The notes under the pieces are model-generated. The model ran no database searches and was not told where the DNA came from. It worked only from the letters and a program-made list of their open reading frames with translations. The position numbers and the translations under genes are program-made. From contig OX463827.1 of NCBI GenBank assembly GCA_949825045.1, forward strand, positions 8,144,501-8,208,500: a stretch of 64,000 nt of DNA, read 5' to 3'. Origin of the DNA: Argyresthia goedartella (Eukaryota; Arthropoda; Insecta; Lepidoptera; Argyresthiidae). Positions 22,390-32,950 of the stretch are shown here, in pieces; positions within the stretch are counted from its first letter, which is position 1, and each line of letters opens with the position of its first letter.

Positions 22390-22802
22390 TAGTTTAATAT
22401 AATAATGGAGGGCATTAAAACTCGAGAGTGGGTTTATGAAACGTTTCATAATAATATCACTCAAGAGCTTTAATGCCTAATTATGTACAGTTAGATACAC
22501 TAGTTTATCTACACACATATCATAAGCTCTCTTTGATGTGTTCAGGAACCGCATGTTCGACCAGCATTGTGGCATTGATAATTGCTCTGCACTTATTTAG
22601 CGTGTTCAGTAGTACCAACTTCAGAGACAAACTAGGGGCGGCACATAGGCGAATTTGTCGAAAATTGATACATTATGGTCATAATGTATCAATATTCAGA
22701 TGAGAAATTAGTTTTTACCAAGTAGTATATCATCATTATGCTGGTGGTAACGAGCGGTTTTTGGACGCAGTAAAGAGAGGGTTTATGCTAGGTGTGTAGA
22801 TC
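22390..22802 (-). mobile_element. Family D composite palindromic element, copy 4
   Basis: It begins TAGTTTAATATAATAATGGA and ends TATGCTAGGTGTGTAGAT. The central stem ATTGATACATTATG, GT, CATAATGTATCAAT is perfect over 14 bp although its sequence differs from copies 2 and 3. Confidence 0.85.
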
Positions 22803-22993
22803 AACATTGTAATGTGTCGGAAAAGTAACTGAGTTGAGTTGAACTGGACTTGTCTTTGCATGATGAGGGTCACATAGGAACTCTACAACCCGTTCCTGCC
22901 TAAACTTTGACAATTGTAATACTGGCTCTCGCTTGTGATTTAATTAAAATCTCGTTATAGCTCATCGATATAAATTGGCCGATGCATTTGGAA

Positions 22994-23222
22994 GGGAAAT
23001 ATTAAACTGCACAGCAAATATACTGATTTTCACAGCAAATATCAGGGCAAAATACTGCGGTAGCTTAGGTGAAGCTGGGGTGAGCGAAGCGAAACCCCTT
23101 TATCCTTCGTATTAGGTTGAACATGTAAGAACAACAAAAATACTTAAAACATAAAAAGTGTTTTTGCTGATTCTTATTTGCTGAGAAAATCAGTATTTTT
23201 GATGTGCGATTAAATACTAGCC
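22994..23222. mobile_element. MITE, type-1 ends with shared GC-rich core, copy 2
   Basis: Starts GGGAAATATTAAACTGCAC and ends GATGTGCGATTAAATACTAG. The core has ATCAGGGCAAAATACTGCGG and GGTGAGCGAAGCGAAACCCC. Confidence 0.8.
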
Positions 23223-24049
23223 CATTTGCAACCACGACTGTGTAAATCGTTTGTTTTGTGGTTAGACTGTGGTTTCATTTCTGTGGTAAGACCAAATCAT
23301 TTATTTTGTAACAGTTTTACAAACCCGTCCGTTTCCTGTATCTATGAAGAATGTTTGCTTACTTCAAATTGACGGTTGACCAATCAGCAGATAGAGAGCG
23401 GTGATTGGTATAAGGAGGTGTCATTTAAAGCGACTGCACTGCTAAAACATAAATTTAAAAGGCATTGGAAAAGATTTTTAACCTTATTGCTTGGTAATAA
23501 AGTTCAAACCTATGAAAAATATTTAATCATCTATTGATAACCTCACAGTGGATACATAATCGAGCTACGGATCCAAGAGGGTTTGTCAACTCGCTTTGGT
23601 CGATGCAACGTAAGAGCAAGGGTTGAATGAAGATAGCGTCGGCGAATAGAACATAATACGAAGATAGGACTTGCTTTGTGTTGTCAATGTGAGTGACGTA
23701 GCAAATGGAAGACTGTTTCCTATATAACGGTTTCAGTACATTGTATAACCAATGAAGAGCTATTATCGGAAAAGTAGCTAGCTAGAGACACTCCCCTTTG
23801 AGACGTTGTTGACAACCCATTTCAGTATGTTACACTGAAAAACTTTTTCGGTTATCGCCTTTTTAAACATACTTCAGTTAGTAGTCAACAAGCTTAATTT
23901 GAAATAATTAAAGTGGTTTATATACGAAGCACAAAACTGGTTTGGTTATTTTCCGTTTATTTGTCATGCCATGTCATCTCACATGTCATTTTACGACTTA
24001 CTGACAGCACTTGCGTGTGGAGTCAATCCCATCTTTCATCCCAGGTCAT
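23223..24049. other. No recognised feature
   Basis: Moderately complex sequence with no repeat matched elsewhere and no convincing frame. Confidence 0.4.
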
Positions 24050-24145
24050 CTTGCACACAAATAATATACAGACAACAAGACTTAAATAAAACAGTGTACA
24101 AAGGCGATCTTACCTTAAATAAGAGATCTCTTCCAGGAAACCCAA
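24050..24145 (-). mobile_element. LINE 3'-end fragment
   Basis: GTGTACAAAGGCGATCTTAC and AAGAGATCTCTTCCAGGAAA match the fragment at 34676-34790. Such blocks are the 3' ends of lepidopteran LINEs read from the minus strand. Family not determined. Confidence 0.55.
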
Positions 24146-24441
24146 TAAGTATGAGAAAGGTCGATTCCTAAATAAATAAAAAACACATACGAGTGCCTCC
24201 ATATATATATAATATTATGTACAGTGACAAGTGGGTTACATGGGTACTATGGGATTGACCCATGGGTGCTGACAGTAAGGCGCCCCGCGACCCGCATGAC
24301 AAAAACGTACGACACTGAAAGCGCACTAAATTTCGCGTGCCTGATGAAAGAAGCCTTAGTTATTTTGTGTTAATGTTTATATTGTCGATTTTTTACATTA
24401 TTATATCTTTTCATTGGTGTTTGTTGAAATGTATTAAGAGA
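24146..24441. other. No recognised feature
   Basis: No match. The frame over 24337-24531 is partly MITE sequence. Confidence 0.35.
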
Positions 24442-24649
24442 TTAATGGCCGATTTCGCCATACTCAATCCCTATCTTTTAGGGGACACCTTATTTCTTTC
24501 AGGGGCCACCGGTTGTTTCGATTTGCCCTAAGTGTCATCTAGGGTCCTTGGGGACCCCCTAAATATAAGAGTCCAACCACCGAAACATTCGCTAGACAGC
24601 TACGAAAAAGAGCTAAGTGTCCCTTAACTGTTGGTAAAATCGGGCATTA
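24442..24649. mobile_element. MITE with TTA flanks
   Basis: The left end is ATGGCCGATTTCGCCA, preceded by TTA. The right end, reversed, is ATGCCCGATTTTACCAAC, next to TTA. AGGGGACACC and its partner GGGACACTTAG lie inside. The TTA duplication suggests a PIF/Harbinger-like origin. A partial relative (TATCTTTTAGGGGACATTTA) is at about 46613. Confidence 0.65.
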
Positions 24650-24699
24650 AGCTAAGAATTACATAGACACAGGCCCACAGCCTCGAACGCGAGACAACA

Positions 24700-24972
24700 C
24701 TAAATAAATGTATTAATATCCCCACCGAGGGGCATTTACCCACATACGAGTAAGATTAAGCCATACTCAACCACGCTGGCTCGGTGCGGGTTGATGGAGG
24801 GGTTTAACGACCACTGCCAAGTAGCGATAATAGCCACAGCTTAACGTGTCATCCGAAACACTGAACGTCTGATAATGTACTTTAAGATAATTTAATTATC
24901 TCATTGATACACAGTCCGTATTCGATCCTGCATCTCCTGTGTGAGAACACATTAGGCCACGGAGCTCTTTTT
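24700..24972 (-). mobile_element. SINE family S, nearly full copy
   Basis: Read on the minus strand: head GAGCTCCGTGGCCTAATGTG, box-B-like GGATCGAATACGG, TATCAATGAGATAATTAAAT, then the body CCCTCCATCAACCCGCACC, CAGCGTGGTTGAGTATGGC and CCCCTCGGTGGGG. The body block recurs at 32828 and 50372. Confidence 0.75.
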
Positions 24973-25146
24973 CTACACTATTCTCTGAATAACTTTGACT
25001 TTGGGCCTTCTTATTTTAAAACTTTGTCAGAAGAGTATAACTGATGTAGAATTCGTTTCTAAGTAGCAGTTATGAAAATTTTAGATCGTTTAAATTAACA
25101 ACTAGGACTTTCAGTAGCTTTACTCTAGATATAAATCGATCTGTCA

Positions 25147-25330
25147 TTTCTAGCGAAGTGGATGGTCAATTTCTAGCGAAGTGGATGGTTGATTTCTAGC
25201 GAAGTGGATGGTTGATTTCTAGTGAAGTGGATGGTCAATTTCTAGCGAAGTGGATGGTCGATTTCTAGCGAAGTGGATGGTCGATTTCTAGCGAAGTGGA
25301 TGGTCGATTTCTATCGAAGTAGATGGTCGA
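25147..25330 (+). repeat. 23-bp minisatellite, 8 units
   Basis: The unit starts TTTCTAGCGAAGTGGATGG. There are eight consecutive units with no length change (184 bp = 8 x 23) and only point differences. The last unit is the most altered. Confidence 0.95.
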
Positions 25331-25827
25331 TTTCTCGATTTGCATGGTCTAGCGATTGATGTTGGAGATACAGAATAAGGGAGCTGTAGCTCTAGTTTCA
25401 TCGGCAATTTATCACAACCTAAAGATTGCAGTCTGTGTGTGAATCTACACCGCAGAGTGAAACATCAACAATTCAAGACCATTCACTGAAATCGTTGGAC
25501 TTAAATAAAGAGAGTTCAATTAAGTGGACCGAGAACAAACTAGAATAAGACCCTTAAGTGGCCAGTAAATCTGGGCCTAGATTCCGCCCGCATAGTTACG
25601 GCTTAGCCATTTCGCTTCTCTGCTGGCCGGAAAAGAAAAAATTAAGGCAATTTTTATGTTTTTTGGCCATACATGCCCACAATAGAATCTACAGTAATCT
25701 AGGTGACGTCTGTCATAAAAAATCCGTTTTAGGGTTTATGCGAGTCTACAGGTTAGTGTCAATTATTTGACGACGACGGCATATTTTAAGTAGTTTTAAT
25801 TTAGTATTTGGAGCATCATTTTTTAAG
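25331..25827. other. No recognised feature
   Basis: No match. The frame at 25558-25770 has no motif. Confidence 0.4.
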
Positions 25828-26060
25828 GGCAGCAAATATAATGATCACCAAAATATTTTTTACTTACCCAAAATGATCACCAAAACATGTAAGAACAAAA
25901 CATACTTAAAACATTAACTTAAGTACACAAAACATAAAAACAAGTTTGGTGATCATTTACCCAAACACAATTTGGTGATCATTTACTAATTCTGGCAGTC
26001 ATTTCGAACTTATTAATAATTTTTCGAATTTTTTGGTAATCGTTTAAACACAAGCCTTTT
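25828..26060. mobile_element. MITE, type-2 (TGATCACC) ends
   Basis: Contains repeated ATGATCACCAAA and its inverse TTTGGTGATCAT at both sides. The shared segment AACATGTAAGAAC and ACATAAAAACAAG is present, but the GC-rich part of the core is absent. Ends TTTAAACACAAGCC. Confidence 0.7.
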
Positions 26061-26376
26061 TTAAGTTGATTGATAGCCGTAATCAAGTTAATTTTCCAAA
26101 AAGAAATTGGGTTTTCACCACAGATTATACATAAAAGTAGATGCCGTAGCACCCCAATATGTATGCGAACCAACCGTGTCAATTTTTTTATCATCAAAAC
26201 ATCAGTCTGTTGAAACAGTCAGTTCAGTCAGGCGATACCTCGTCCGTGCAAAAGTCCCCGTTACTCCAGGCGGAAAGAACCGCATTGTGAGAGGGACGGA
26301 ATCGGGGGAAAAAAAACCTTGGCGCTAAACCACAGAAAAATTGTTTAAAAATAAACTACGCTATTTTGTTATGAAG

Positions 26377-27140
26377 TTTTTTAAGGAGATTTTGCGAATA
26401 CATAATATCTTAATTTTGAATGTAGTTCCACAATGAAATTAGTTAGGATTTTAGAATTACAGGAAAAAATAAAACAATTTAGAGGTGTTTTCGACATTAA
26501 ATTCTATCGAGAAAATTTCATCCAATCGCGTTTCCTTTTAGTGAAAATCTAAATAAAATACTCAATAAACGTTAACCCAAAAATCAAATCTGTAGATGAC
26601 CTCATGGTGGAGTAAATGGATTCGAAAAAAAAAACTTTTTTTTTCGCATCACCTTAAAAAGTTTTTTAAGGAGAGTTTGCGTATACATAATATTTGCATA
26701 TTGAATGCAGTTCCAGATTGAAATTAGTTAGGATTTCAGAATGACAGAAACAATAAAACAATTTAGAGGTGTTTTCGTAATTGAATTCTGTCGAGAAAAT
26801 TTCATCCAACCGCGTTTTCCTTTAGTGAGAATCTTAATCAAAAACTCAATAAACGTTAACCCATTAAGGAGAGTTTGCGTATACATAATATCTGCATTTT
26901 GAACGCAGTTCCACAATGAAATTGGTTAGGATTTCAGAATAACAGGAGAAAATAAAACAATTTAGAGGTGTTTTCGTTATTGAATTCTATCGAGAAAATT
27001 TCATCCAACCGCGTTTTCCTTTGGTGAGAATCTTAATCAAATACTCAATAAACGTTAACCCAAAAATTAAATCTATAGATGACCTCCTGATGGTCTAAAT
27101 GGATTCGAAAAAAACCCCATTTTTATGTCGTATCACCTTC
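26377..27140 (+). repeat. Three tandem units of about 200-285 bp
   Basis: Units start near 26377, 26662 and 26863 with TTAAGGAGA-TTTGCG and TACATAATAT. Each includes AACAATTTAGAGGTGTTTTC, CGAGAAAATTTCATCCAA and CAATAAACGTTAACCC. The middle unit lacks the AATC-rich last 70 bp. Internal minus-strand frames are not genes. Confidence 0.9.
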
Positions 27141-27405
27141 AGCTAAGAGTCATTAGAGCGACTGAGAAGAGCAGGCAGTGGTTCCGAAGAGCTTGTTTTT
27201 CTTATGTAGTTTGTTTATTAGTTTAGTAAAAACACTTTTTTATATTATTTACTTGTGTTTCTGCACAAAAATCTACCTGTCACTGCTATCAAATTTATGC
27301 TTTTCATCTTGGGTTTGCTGGAAGAAATCTCGTGCTAGATATAGATTTTGTAAATGTCTTTTCTACACGCTTGTTATGTGAATTTTCATGTGCAATACAA
27401 ATATA

Positions 27406-27546
27406 AGAAATAAACGAATCGTATAACAAGCGAAGAAGGTATGGTCTGTGTTATTCACTATTCCAAGGTGTTTCCATAGAACTTGATACTAGAGATACGC
27501 GAGCTCTTATTGAAAGGATTCAGGATATGTCAAAAGATTGGGAATA
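27406..27546 (+). other. Unassigned protein-like ORF
   Basis: A frame of about 46 codons without a stop reads EINESYNKRRRYGLCYSLFQ, then GVSIELDTRDTRALIERIQD and MSKDWE before a stop. Its basic start and charged amphipathic end look protein-like, but I recognise no family. It could be an exon piece or a fossil of an unknown element. It is short enough to arise by chance. Confidence 0.25.
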
Positions 27547-28379
27547 GAGCTTGGTCTTGTTAAATGTGCTTGCAAACGTAACAGAGCAGTCATTTTGATA
27601 TCGGAATCAGGCCCCTGGTTCTTTCGTTAATACAATATAAATGCGACCCCGGCCGCTGATAGATTGTTGGGTTCGCCATCTTCACTTGGGCTGTGGGTTC
27701 GTAAGGTCTACTCGAGTTTGTTCTGTTTCAAATCGTTTCCTACTTACTCTATTCAAAAAATAGAGGTTACAGGTCGCTCAGAACCCAGGAAACTCGGCGC
27801 AACCTGTACTTACCTCAATTAGAATTAAGTAGGTACCTGTACAGGTAATGTTGCGTCTTCCCTTCCCGTCCTTCTTTCGGGAAATCCCCTGCCACTTCAC
27901 ATGGAAAAGATGTGCCGATATTAGTTCAATAGGGATCTTCTTCAAAACAAAAACAAAAACAATATTCAAAAGACGAATTCGAGCACAGTTATTGGAGCAA
28001 CAAAAGCAGGGTACCTGATGCTGCCACGACCGCGGACGTAGTGCTGCGTACCGCGTTTTCCAGCTTATTTAATTTTATTCTTAAGATTTATTCAAATCCT
28101 TAATGTGTTTAAGTAGTGATTTAATTTTATAATTTTATATTTTCTTGTATATATATGATTTGACATTATTATTTACAATACAATTCAACACACCAAACAT
28201 TTATTTATTTATTCCTTTAATGCAATTTACAATTCTCTTTCACAACTTAATTCCGCACATATAATTTGATTTTAATTTTTATTTATTCTGATAATAGGTA
28301 CTTAGCCTAGGTTATTCTCACACTTCCCACCAATATTAAGTTTAGTTAATTTTATTTATTACACTTGCCACCTGGACAA
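27547..28379. other. No recognised feature
   Basis: No repeat matched. Short open stretches only. Confidence 0.35.
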
Positions 28380-28673
28380 ATTAATATTTTAAATCATATT
28401 ATATCTTCTGGGCCCCAGACTGAAAACCAGCGTCACAGGATTTCCTGTGACATTATGCTGAGTCTGAACCCTTCTGCTGTCGCAGCATGTGCATGCACAT
28501 GGCAGCGAAACCCCTCACAAATGTTTATGGGTACTAATAGTGGGTAGTTTTATTGCTGAATTTTATTTTATTTTTAAACAGTACCTACTTCATTCCATGT
28601 AATACTTTTATATTCTTGTGTTTGTGCTGATACAGCGAATAAATGCCTATTCTATTCTATTCTATTATATCTT
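28380..28673 (+). mobile_element. LINE/SINE 3' end with structured hairpin and TATTC tail
   Basis: CAGACT (28416) pairs with AGTCTG (28461-28466) and encloses a perfect GTCACAGG-ATTT-CCTGTGAC hairpin (28432-28451). The piece ends GCGAATAAATGCC and (TATTC)n at about 28651-28670, a typical retroelement tail. Confidence 0.6.
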
Positions 28674-29197
28674 CTCTCTGGAATAAGTTCATTGTCACTA
28701 AAGGTATACAATCTAATTCAGAACATAACTAACCTTCTTAGCCCCTAATTAGAAATCAGATCATAAAGGGAAAAATCCATAAGTCAATAACATTAATAAT
28801 TTCTGATCGCTGAGGGCTTATCACCATATTTAGAACAACCAACCATTGTCATAAAAAACCGATAAATTACGATACGTTCCATATTTCATACCAATTTTTA
28901 TAACTAGAACCATGGACGATTTATTCGTCCATGCTAGAACGTTACACGGGTTTGTAGCAATAAATTCTTCGGGTGAAACCGCGCAAACGTTTGTAAATGT
29001 GGAAATATGTTTTGTTCAGATTTATTACTTTATTTGCGGCTCATGCTGGTACCGATTAAAGAGTACACAAACACTATGGTACCGACCGTGAAAACAATTA
29101 AATAATATTTGCGTTTGAAAATGATTGGATGAAGCGAACCCGATTTCTACATGAGCTGACCTCTTGGCCCAAATTTTGGTCAAAACCGTATTAAAAT
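28674..29197. other. No recognised feature
   Basis: A small GGACGA-TTTAT-TCGTCC hairpin at about 28914-28930; otherwise nothing matched. Confidence 0.4.
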
Positions 29198-29335
29198 GGC
29201 TAGTATTTAATTGCACATCAATAAAACTGATTTGCACAGCAAAAAACGATCAGCGAAAACCCTTTTTATGTTTTAAATATTTTATGTGTACTCAAGTTTA
29301 TGTTTTAAGTATTTTTTGTTGTTTTATGTATTTGG
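29198..29335 (-). mobile_element. MITE, type-1 end, partial
   Basis: GGCTAGTATTTAATTGCACA and GATTTGCACAGCAAA match the type-1 terminal repeat. It then continues with CTCAAGTTTATGTTTTAAGT of the shared core. The opposite end is missing. Confidence 0.65.
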
Positions 29336-29426
29336 AAAGAGTGATGTATATGAGGAATCATGCCTCAGAGATTGAAAATAATAGGCCATTTCGGTACCCA
29401 CCATTTCATGTGTAAGAAAAAGAAGA

Positions 29427-29466
29427 ATACAGGCCGGTCTACATCGACATGTAGACCGGCCTGTAT
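29427..29466. repeat. Perfect 18-bp inverted repeat, 4-nt loop
   Basis: ATACAGGCCGGTCTACAT at 29427-29444 and its exact reverse complement at 29449-29466. It lies between a partial MITE and the MITE at 29477. Confidence 0.95.
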
Positions 29467-29476
29467 CCTTCCGTTT

Positions 29477-29946
29477 GTTGGTTATTTGGTAAAATCAGAC
29501 ACTTAACCAACTCTCTAGACCGTTAATTAAATGCCATCGTTTAACCAAGTCATTAAAATTCTGTTAGACAAGTGAGTGAACGCAACGTTTAACGAGTTGT
29601 CTAAACGTTCCTAGCCAACAAGATTTTTTATTTTTTTTTGATAGGTGTACTTAAGTTTATGTTTTAAGTATTTTTGTTGTTCTTACATGTTCAACCTAAC
29701 ACGAAGGATAAAGGGGGCTTCGCTTCGCTCACCCCCTTTACCCTTCACCTAAGCTACTGCAATGTTTTGCCCTGATATAAACTGTTGTCGTGACGCCATC
29801 TTGTTTTCAAACACGCTGGCTTTCGGTAAGACAGATTGTTAAACGTTTTCGATGATGTTTCATTTAAATCAAAATGACCTGGTTAATCGTCGGAATTTAA
29901 TTAACGGTCTACAGAGTTAGTTGAGTATCCGATTTAACCAACCAAC
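29477..29946. mobile_element. MITE with ~50-bp terminal repeats and inserted core module
   Basis: The left end GTTGGTTATTTGGTAAAATC then ACTTAACCAACTCTCTAGAC, CGTTAATTAAAT matches the reversed right end (AGTTGGTTGGTTAAATCGGA, CAACTAACTCTGTAGACC, GTTAATTAAAT). At 29620-29790 it contains the shared core on the minus strand (ACACGAAGGATAAAGGGGGC, CTACTGCAATGTTTTGCCC). Confidence 0.8.
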
Positions 29947-30365
29947 TGCGACATACATACTAAATTATTATGCAGCCCGCCTATGTAAAACTATGTCTTA
30001 GCTGTACCGATTCTGATCTCAAGTGGATGGAAATATGTGCCTGTACATAATAGTTACCAACCGACATCGATATTCATTCAATTGTTAAACAGTTTTAAAT
30101 CGAGTGATGTGGTGCAGAAATACATAACGCTAAAACTGATGGCAAAAACGTGACTGCAGAAAATATCCTGAAATTAATCTTCTTGGACTGAAAGGAACGT
30201 AACCTCAGCAGGCCCTCTTTAATCTTAGGTCCCTATATTAATTAAGAATGGGGGATTAAGGATTTCTGGCTCATTTAGCTGGATAATCTAGTGGAGCGGT
30301 CGGGCCCAAGGAAAGGCAATTATAATTAAAATCTGTTGTTTGAACGTGTCCTTTTATCAAAGCAA
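29947..30365. other. No recognised feature
   Basis: No match between the MITE and the SINE. Confidence 0.4.
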
Positions 30366-30619
30366 GACGATCCGAATGGCCGCGTCGCGTCGGCAGTGAC
30401 CCTGCCTACGAAGCCAAGGGTCCCGGGTTCGAGTCCCGGTGGGGACAAATACTTGTTTGATGAGAAAAGATGTTTGTACCGTAGTCATGGTTGTTTATCT
30501 ATCTATGTATAATATTTATCTATATAAGTATGTGTATCGTTGTCTAGTACCCAAGATACAGGGAATCTTAGTTTGGGGCTAGATCAACGTGTGTAAATAG
30601 TGTCTAAGGTATTATTATA
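30366..30619 (+). mobile_element. SINE A, copy 2
   Basis: Head GACGATCCGAATGGCCGCGT with a small CGCGTCG duplication, B box GGGTTCGAGTCCCGG, the same body as copy 1, tail ATTATTAT. Confidence 0.85.
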
Positions 30620-30628
30620 AATTGGAAA

Positions 30629-31235
30629 AAAGTGGCCAAGTGCGAGTCGGACTCGCCCATGAAAGGGTTCCGTTGTAGCAAGTAATTATGTGACTGGATG
30701 TTTGAGTTGTAATACTTTGTTTATCATAGAATTTTTATGAATGACAAAGTTATCTTTGCGGTTTTTAATAAATGTTTTATATCTTTAAACAGCTTGTTTT
30801 TTTTAAACCCATTTTCGTGAAATTGTGTATATATTTTTGTACACAGCATATATTTTTTGTGGATTTTTCACTCTCTTACTTTAAAAGTTAGAGGGGACTC
30901 ACATTTTTCCACTTTGGAAGGGACTTTTCTTTGAGGAAAAATGGTTTTAGGAACCTCAACGTCATTTTTAAAGACCTATTTATAGATATATAGGTTTGAT
31001 GAAGAAATAAAATTTGGTTTCAGTTCCATGAATTTTCTTTTCTCTTTAATTATTTTAATTTTTCAATTTTTGTATAAAAATCATAAGGCGGTTTACAGAA
31101 TACATCTACATACCAAGTTTCAAATGTGTAGTTCCCAATAGTTTCTGCATAAAGTTGCTGTGACATGCGGACGGACGGACGGGCAGACAGACTTGACGAA
31201 ACTTTAAGGGTTTCTTGTTTCTCTACTGAACCCTA
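30629..31235 (+). mobile_element. Family C repeat, divergent subfamily
   Basis: The head is GGCCAAGTGCGAGTCGGACT with GAAAGGGTTCCGTTGTAGC. The tail is CATGCGGACGGACGGACGG, then AAGGGTTTCTTGTTT and GAACCCTA. The middle differs from the 12097 copy. Confidence 0.7.
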
Positions 31236-31553
31236 CAAAGTGGTTCAGTGCCCCATCATATGTAGAATATTTCTTTGGATTACAGTTTCTTAGCCACGAA
31301 GTAACTCACTTACACATAGGCGACTATTACAGCGTATTTTGGCTGTATGCACTCAATCCTAAGCTACGGTATTATTTTCTTTGATATTTCTACTGATATA
31401 GATTAAGTTTTCAAACATTAGAAAAAAGGCTATACTGGAACTAAACCATTATACTGGAAGAAAGTTATTTCACAGATAAGCTCGCCTTAACCTTAACTTA
31501 TTATATATCTGTATGCGAATGATTTTGAAGAATGAAGCTAATAAATATATGTA
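31236..31553. other. No recognised feature
   Basis: No match. Confidence 0.4.
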
Positions 31554-31825
31554 TGAAAAGAGCTTCGTGGTCTAACGAGTTTCACGCATGCTTCTCACAC
31601 AGGAGATGCAGGTTCAATTCCTGACCATGTACCAATAAGATAATTAATTTATCTTAAGTACATTATACGGACCTTCTAACGGTGATGGAAAACATCGTGA
31701 GGAAACCTTAATTACTCCATAGCTGCGGCGATGGGCTAGCCCCATGTCACGCAAAATGGAGCATTGAATAACTGGATCAAAGTGGGCACAATTGTGCCTC
31801 TGTCTGTTAGTTCTATTTATTCCAT
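31554..31825 (+). mobile_element. SINE family S, copy with good tRNA head
   Basis: Head AGCTTCGTGGTCTAACGAG, B box GGTTCAATTCC, TGTACCAATAAGATAATTAA, TTCTAACGGTGATGGAAAAC, GTCACGCAAAATGGAGCATT and tail TGTGCCTCTGTCTGTTAG. The minus-strand frame across it is a shadow. Confidence 0.8.
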
Positions 31826-32827
31826 ATTTTATTTTTCCAGAGTTGCTGAATCTGAATCTGAGGATTGCTGACAAAAATTCGAGATGCAACACATTGATAA
31901 AAATGCATAAAAAGTGAAAAATGTCGGTTTTGCCAGTTTTAGTTTATATCGGAAACTATAAACTTTTCGTAAACCTTTATTTTTTTTCGAAGAACCGTTT
32001 CGTTTTCAAGCGCGTCTTGAATTTGTGCATATTTCGGCGGTCATATATTATATTTATGAAGTTTTGGAATTGAAAAAGTGGGTTTTGCAGCGACCACCGA
32101 CCATATACCAATTTTCAACATCCACTTGTAACCAAACGGTTCTGTGAATAAGAAAGTAAGAAGTGAAATTTATAGGGAATTTTAAGAACTTCAATTCCTA
32201 CAAGAAAGTCATTTACAAAAAGTTGATGGTTTGCGAGTTTTAAGCTAAAAGCTGGAAAAAACCCGAGATTTTTCCTTTTTTTTTTATTTTTATCAATGTT
32301 GCGTCAAGAAATTTTGTTAGCAAACCTCAGTTTGGGATTCCGCAATCCAAAAACATATTATAGTAGAAAAATCAGAAGTAACCCAAAGCTGGTAAAAAAC
32401 ACAATTTGACTGGATTAATACAGCTAAATTGAGTATGCTGGTTCTTATTGAAAATATACCTAAACAATTACACACTCTAAATGCCATGAAACAACCTTCA
32501 CTAAGCGATAAAGTAATTTATCACCACCCTTTGTAATGAAAATTTAATATTTGTACTCGGAAAAGTGGAAAATTAGTAACAACAAGAAAGTCGGGGTAAA
32601 ACTTTGCAATTTAATCGACAGACTAGAAAATCGTTTATTAATTCAAGAAACTTAAGGGCCTGTTTTGGAGCGTAATATCTACTAAAACGTTACGCATATT
32701 TGGGTGTCGGTGCCAACAAAGGATAACCTGGGACGGCATTAAGGATGTTTAAATTTCTTGTGACATTACTTAATTATTGAAAATTTTAAAAGTACATTAC
32801 TGGACACTCCGTATTTTGGCAGCAGTT
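31826..32827. other. No recognised feature
   Basis: A thousand bases with no repeat matched in this window, apart from homopolymer T runs near 32277. Confidence 0.4.
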
Positions 32828-32950
32828 GTAAAACCTCTCCATCAACCTGCAACAGGCAGCGTGGTAGAATATAGCTTCAATCCCCATCGGTGGGGACATG
32901 GATACCAATTATTATTATTTAATTCGAGAGTTTAGCCACTTTGATAACCA
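32828..32950 (+). mobile_element. SINE family S, internal fragment
   Basis: AAACCTCTCCATCAACCTGC and CCCCATCGGTGGGGACATGG match the body block of the copy at 24700. Confidence 0.6.

Noticed and set aside
25979..26197. Conserved small ORF with LNDYQKIRK, also at 33999 and 60970
   Set aside because: It is the translation of the repeated MITE end; there are no consistent start, length or conserved codons.
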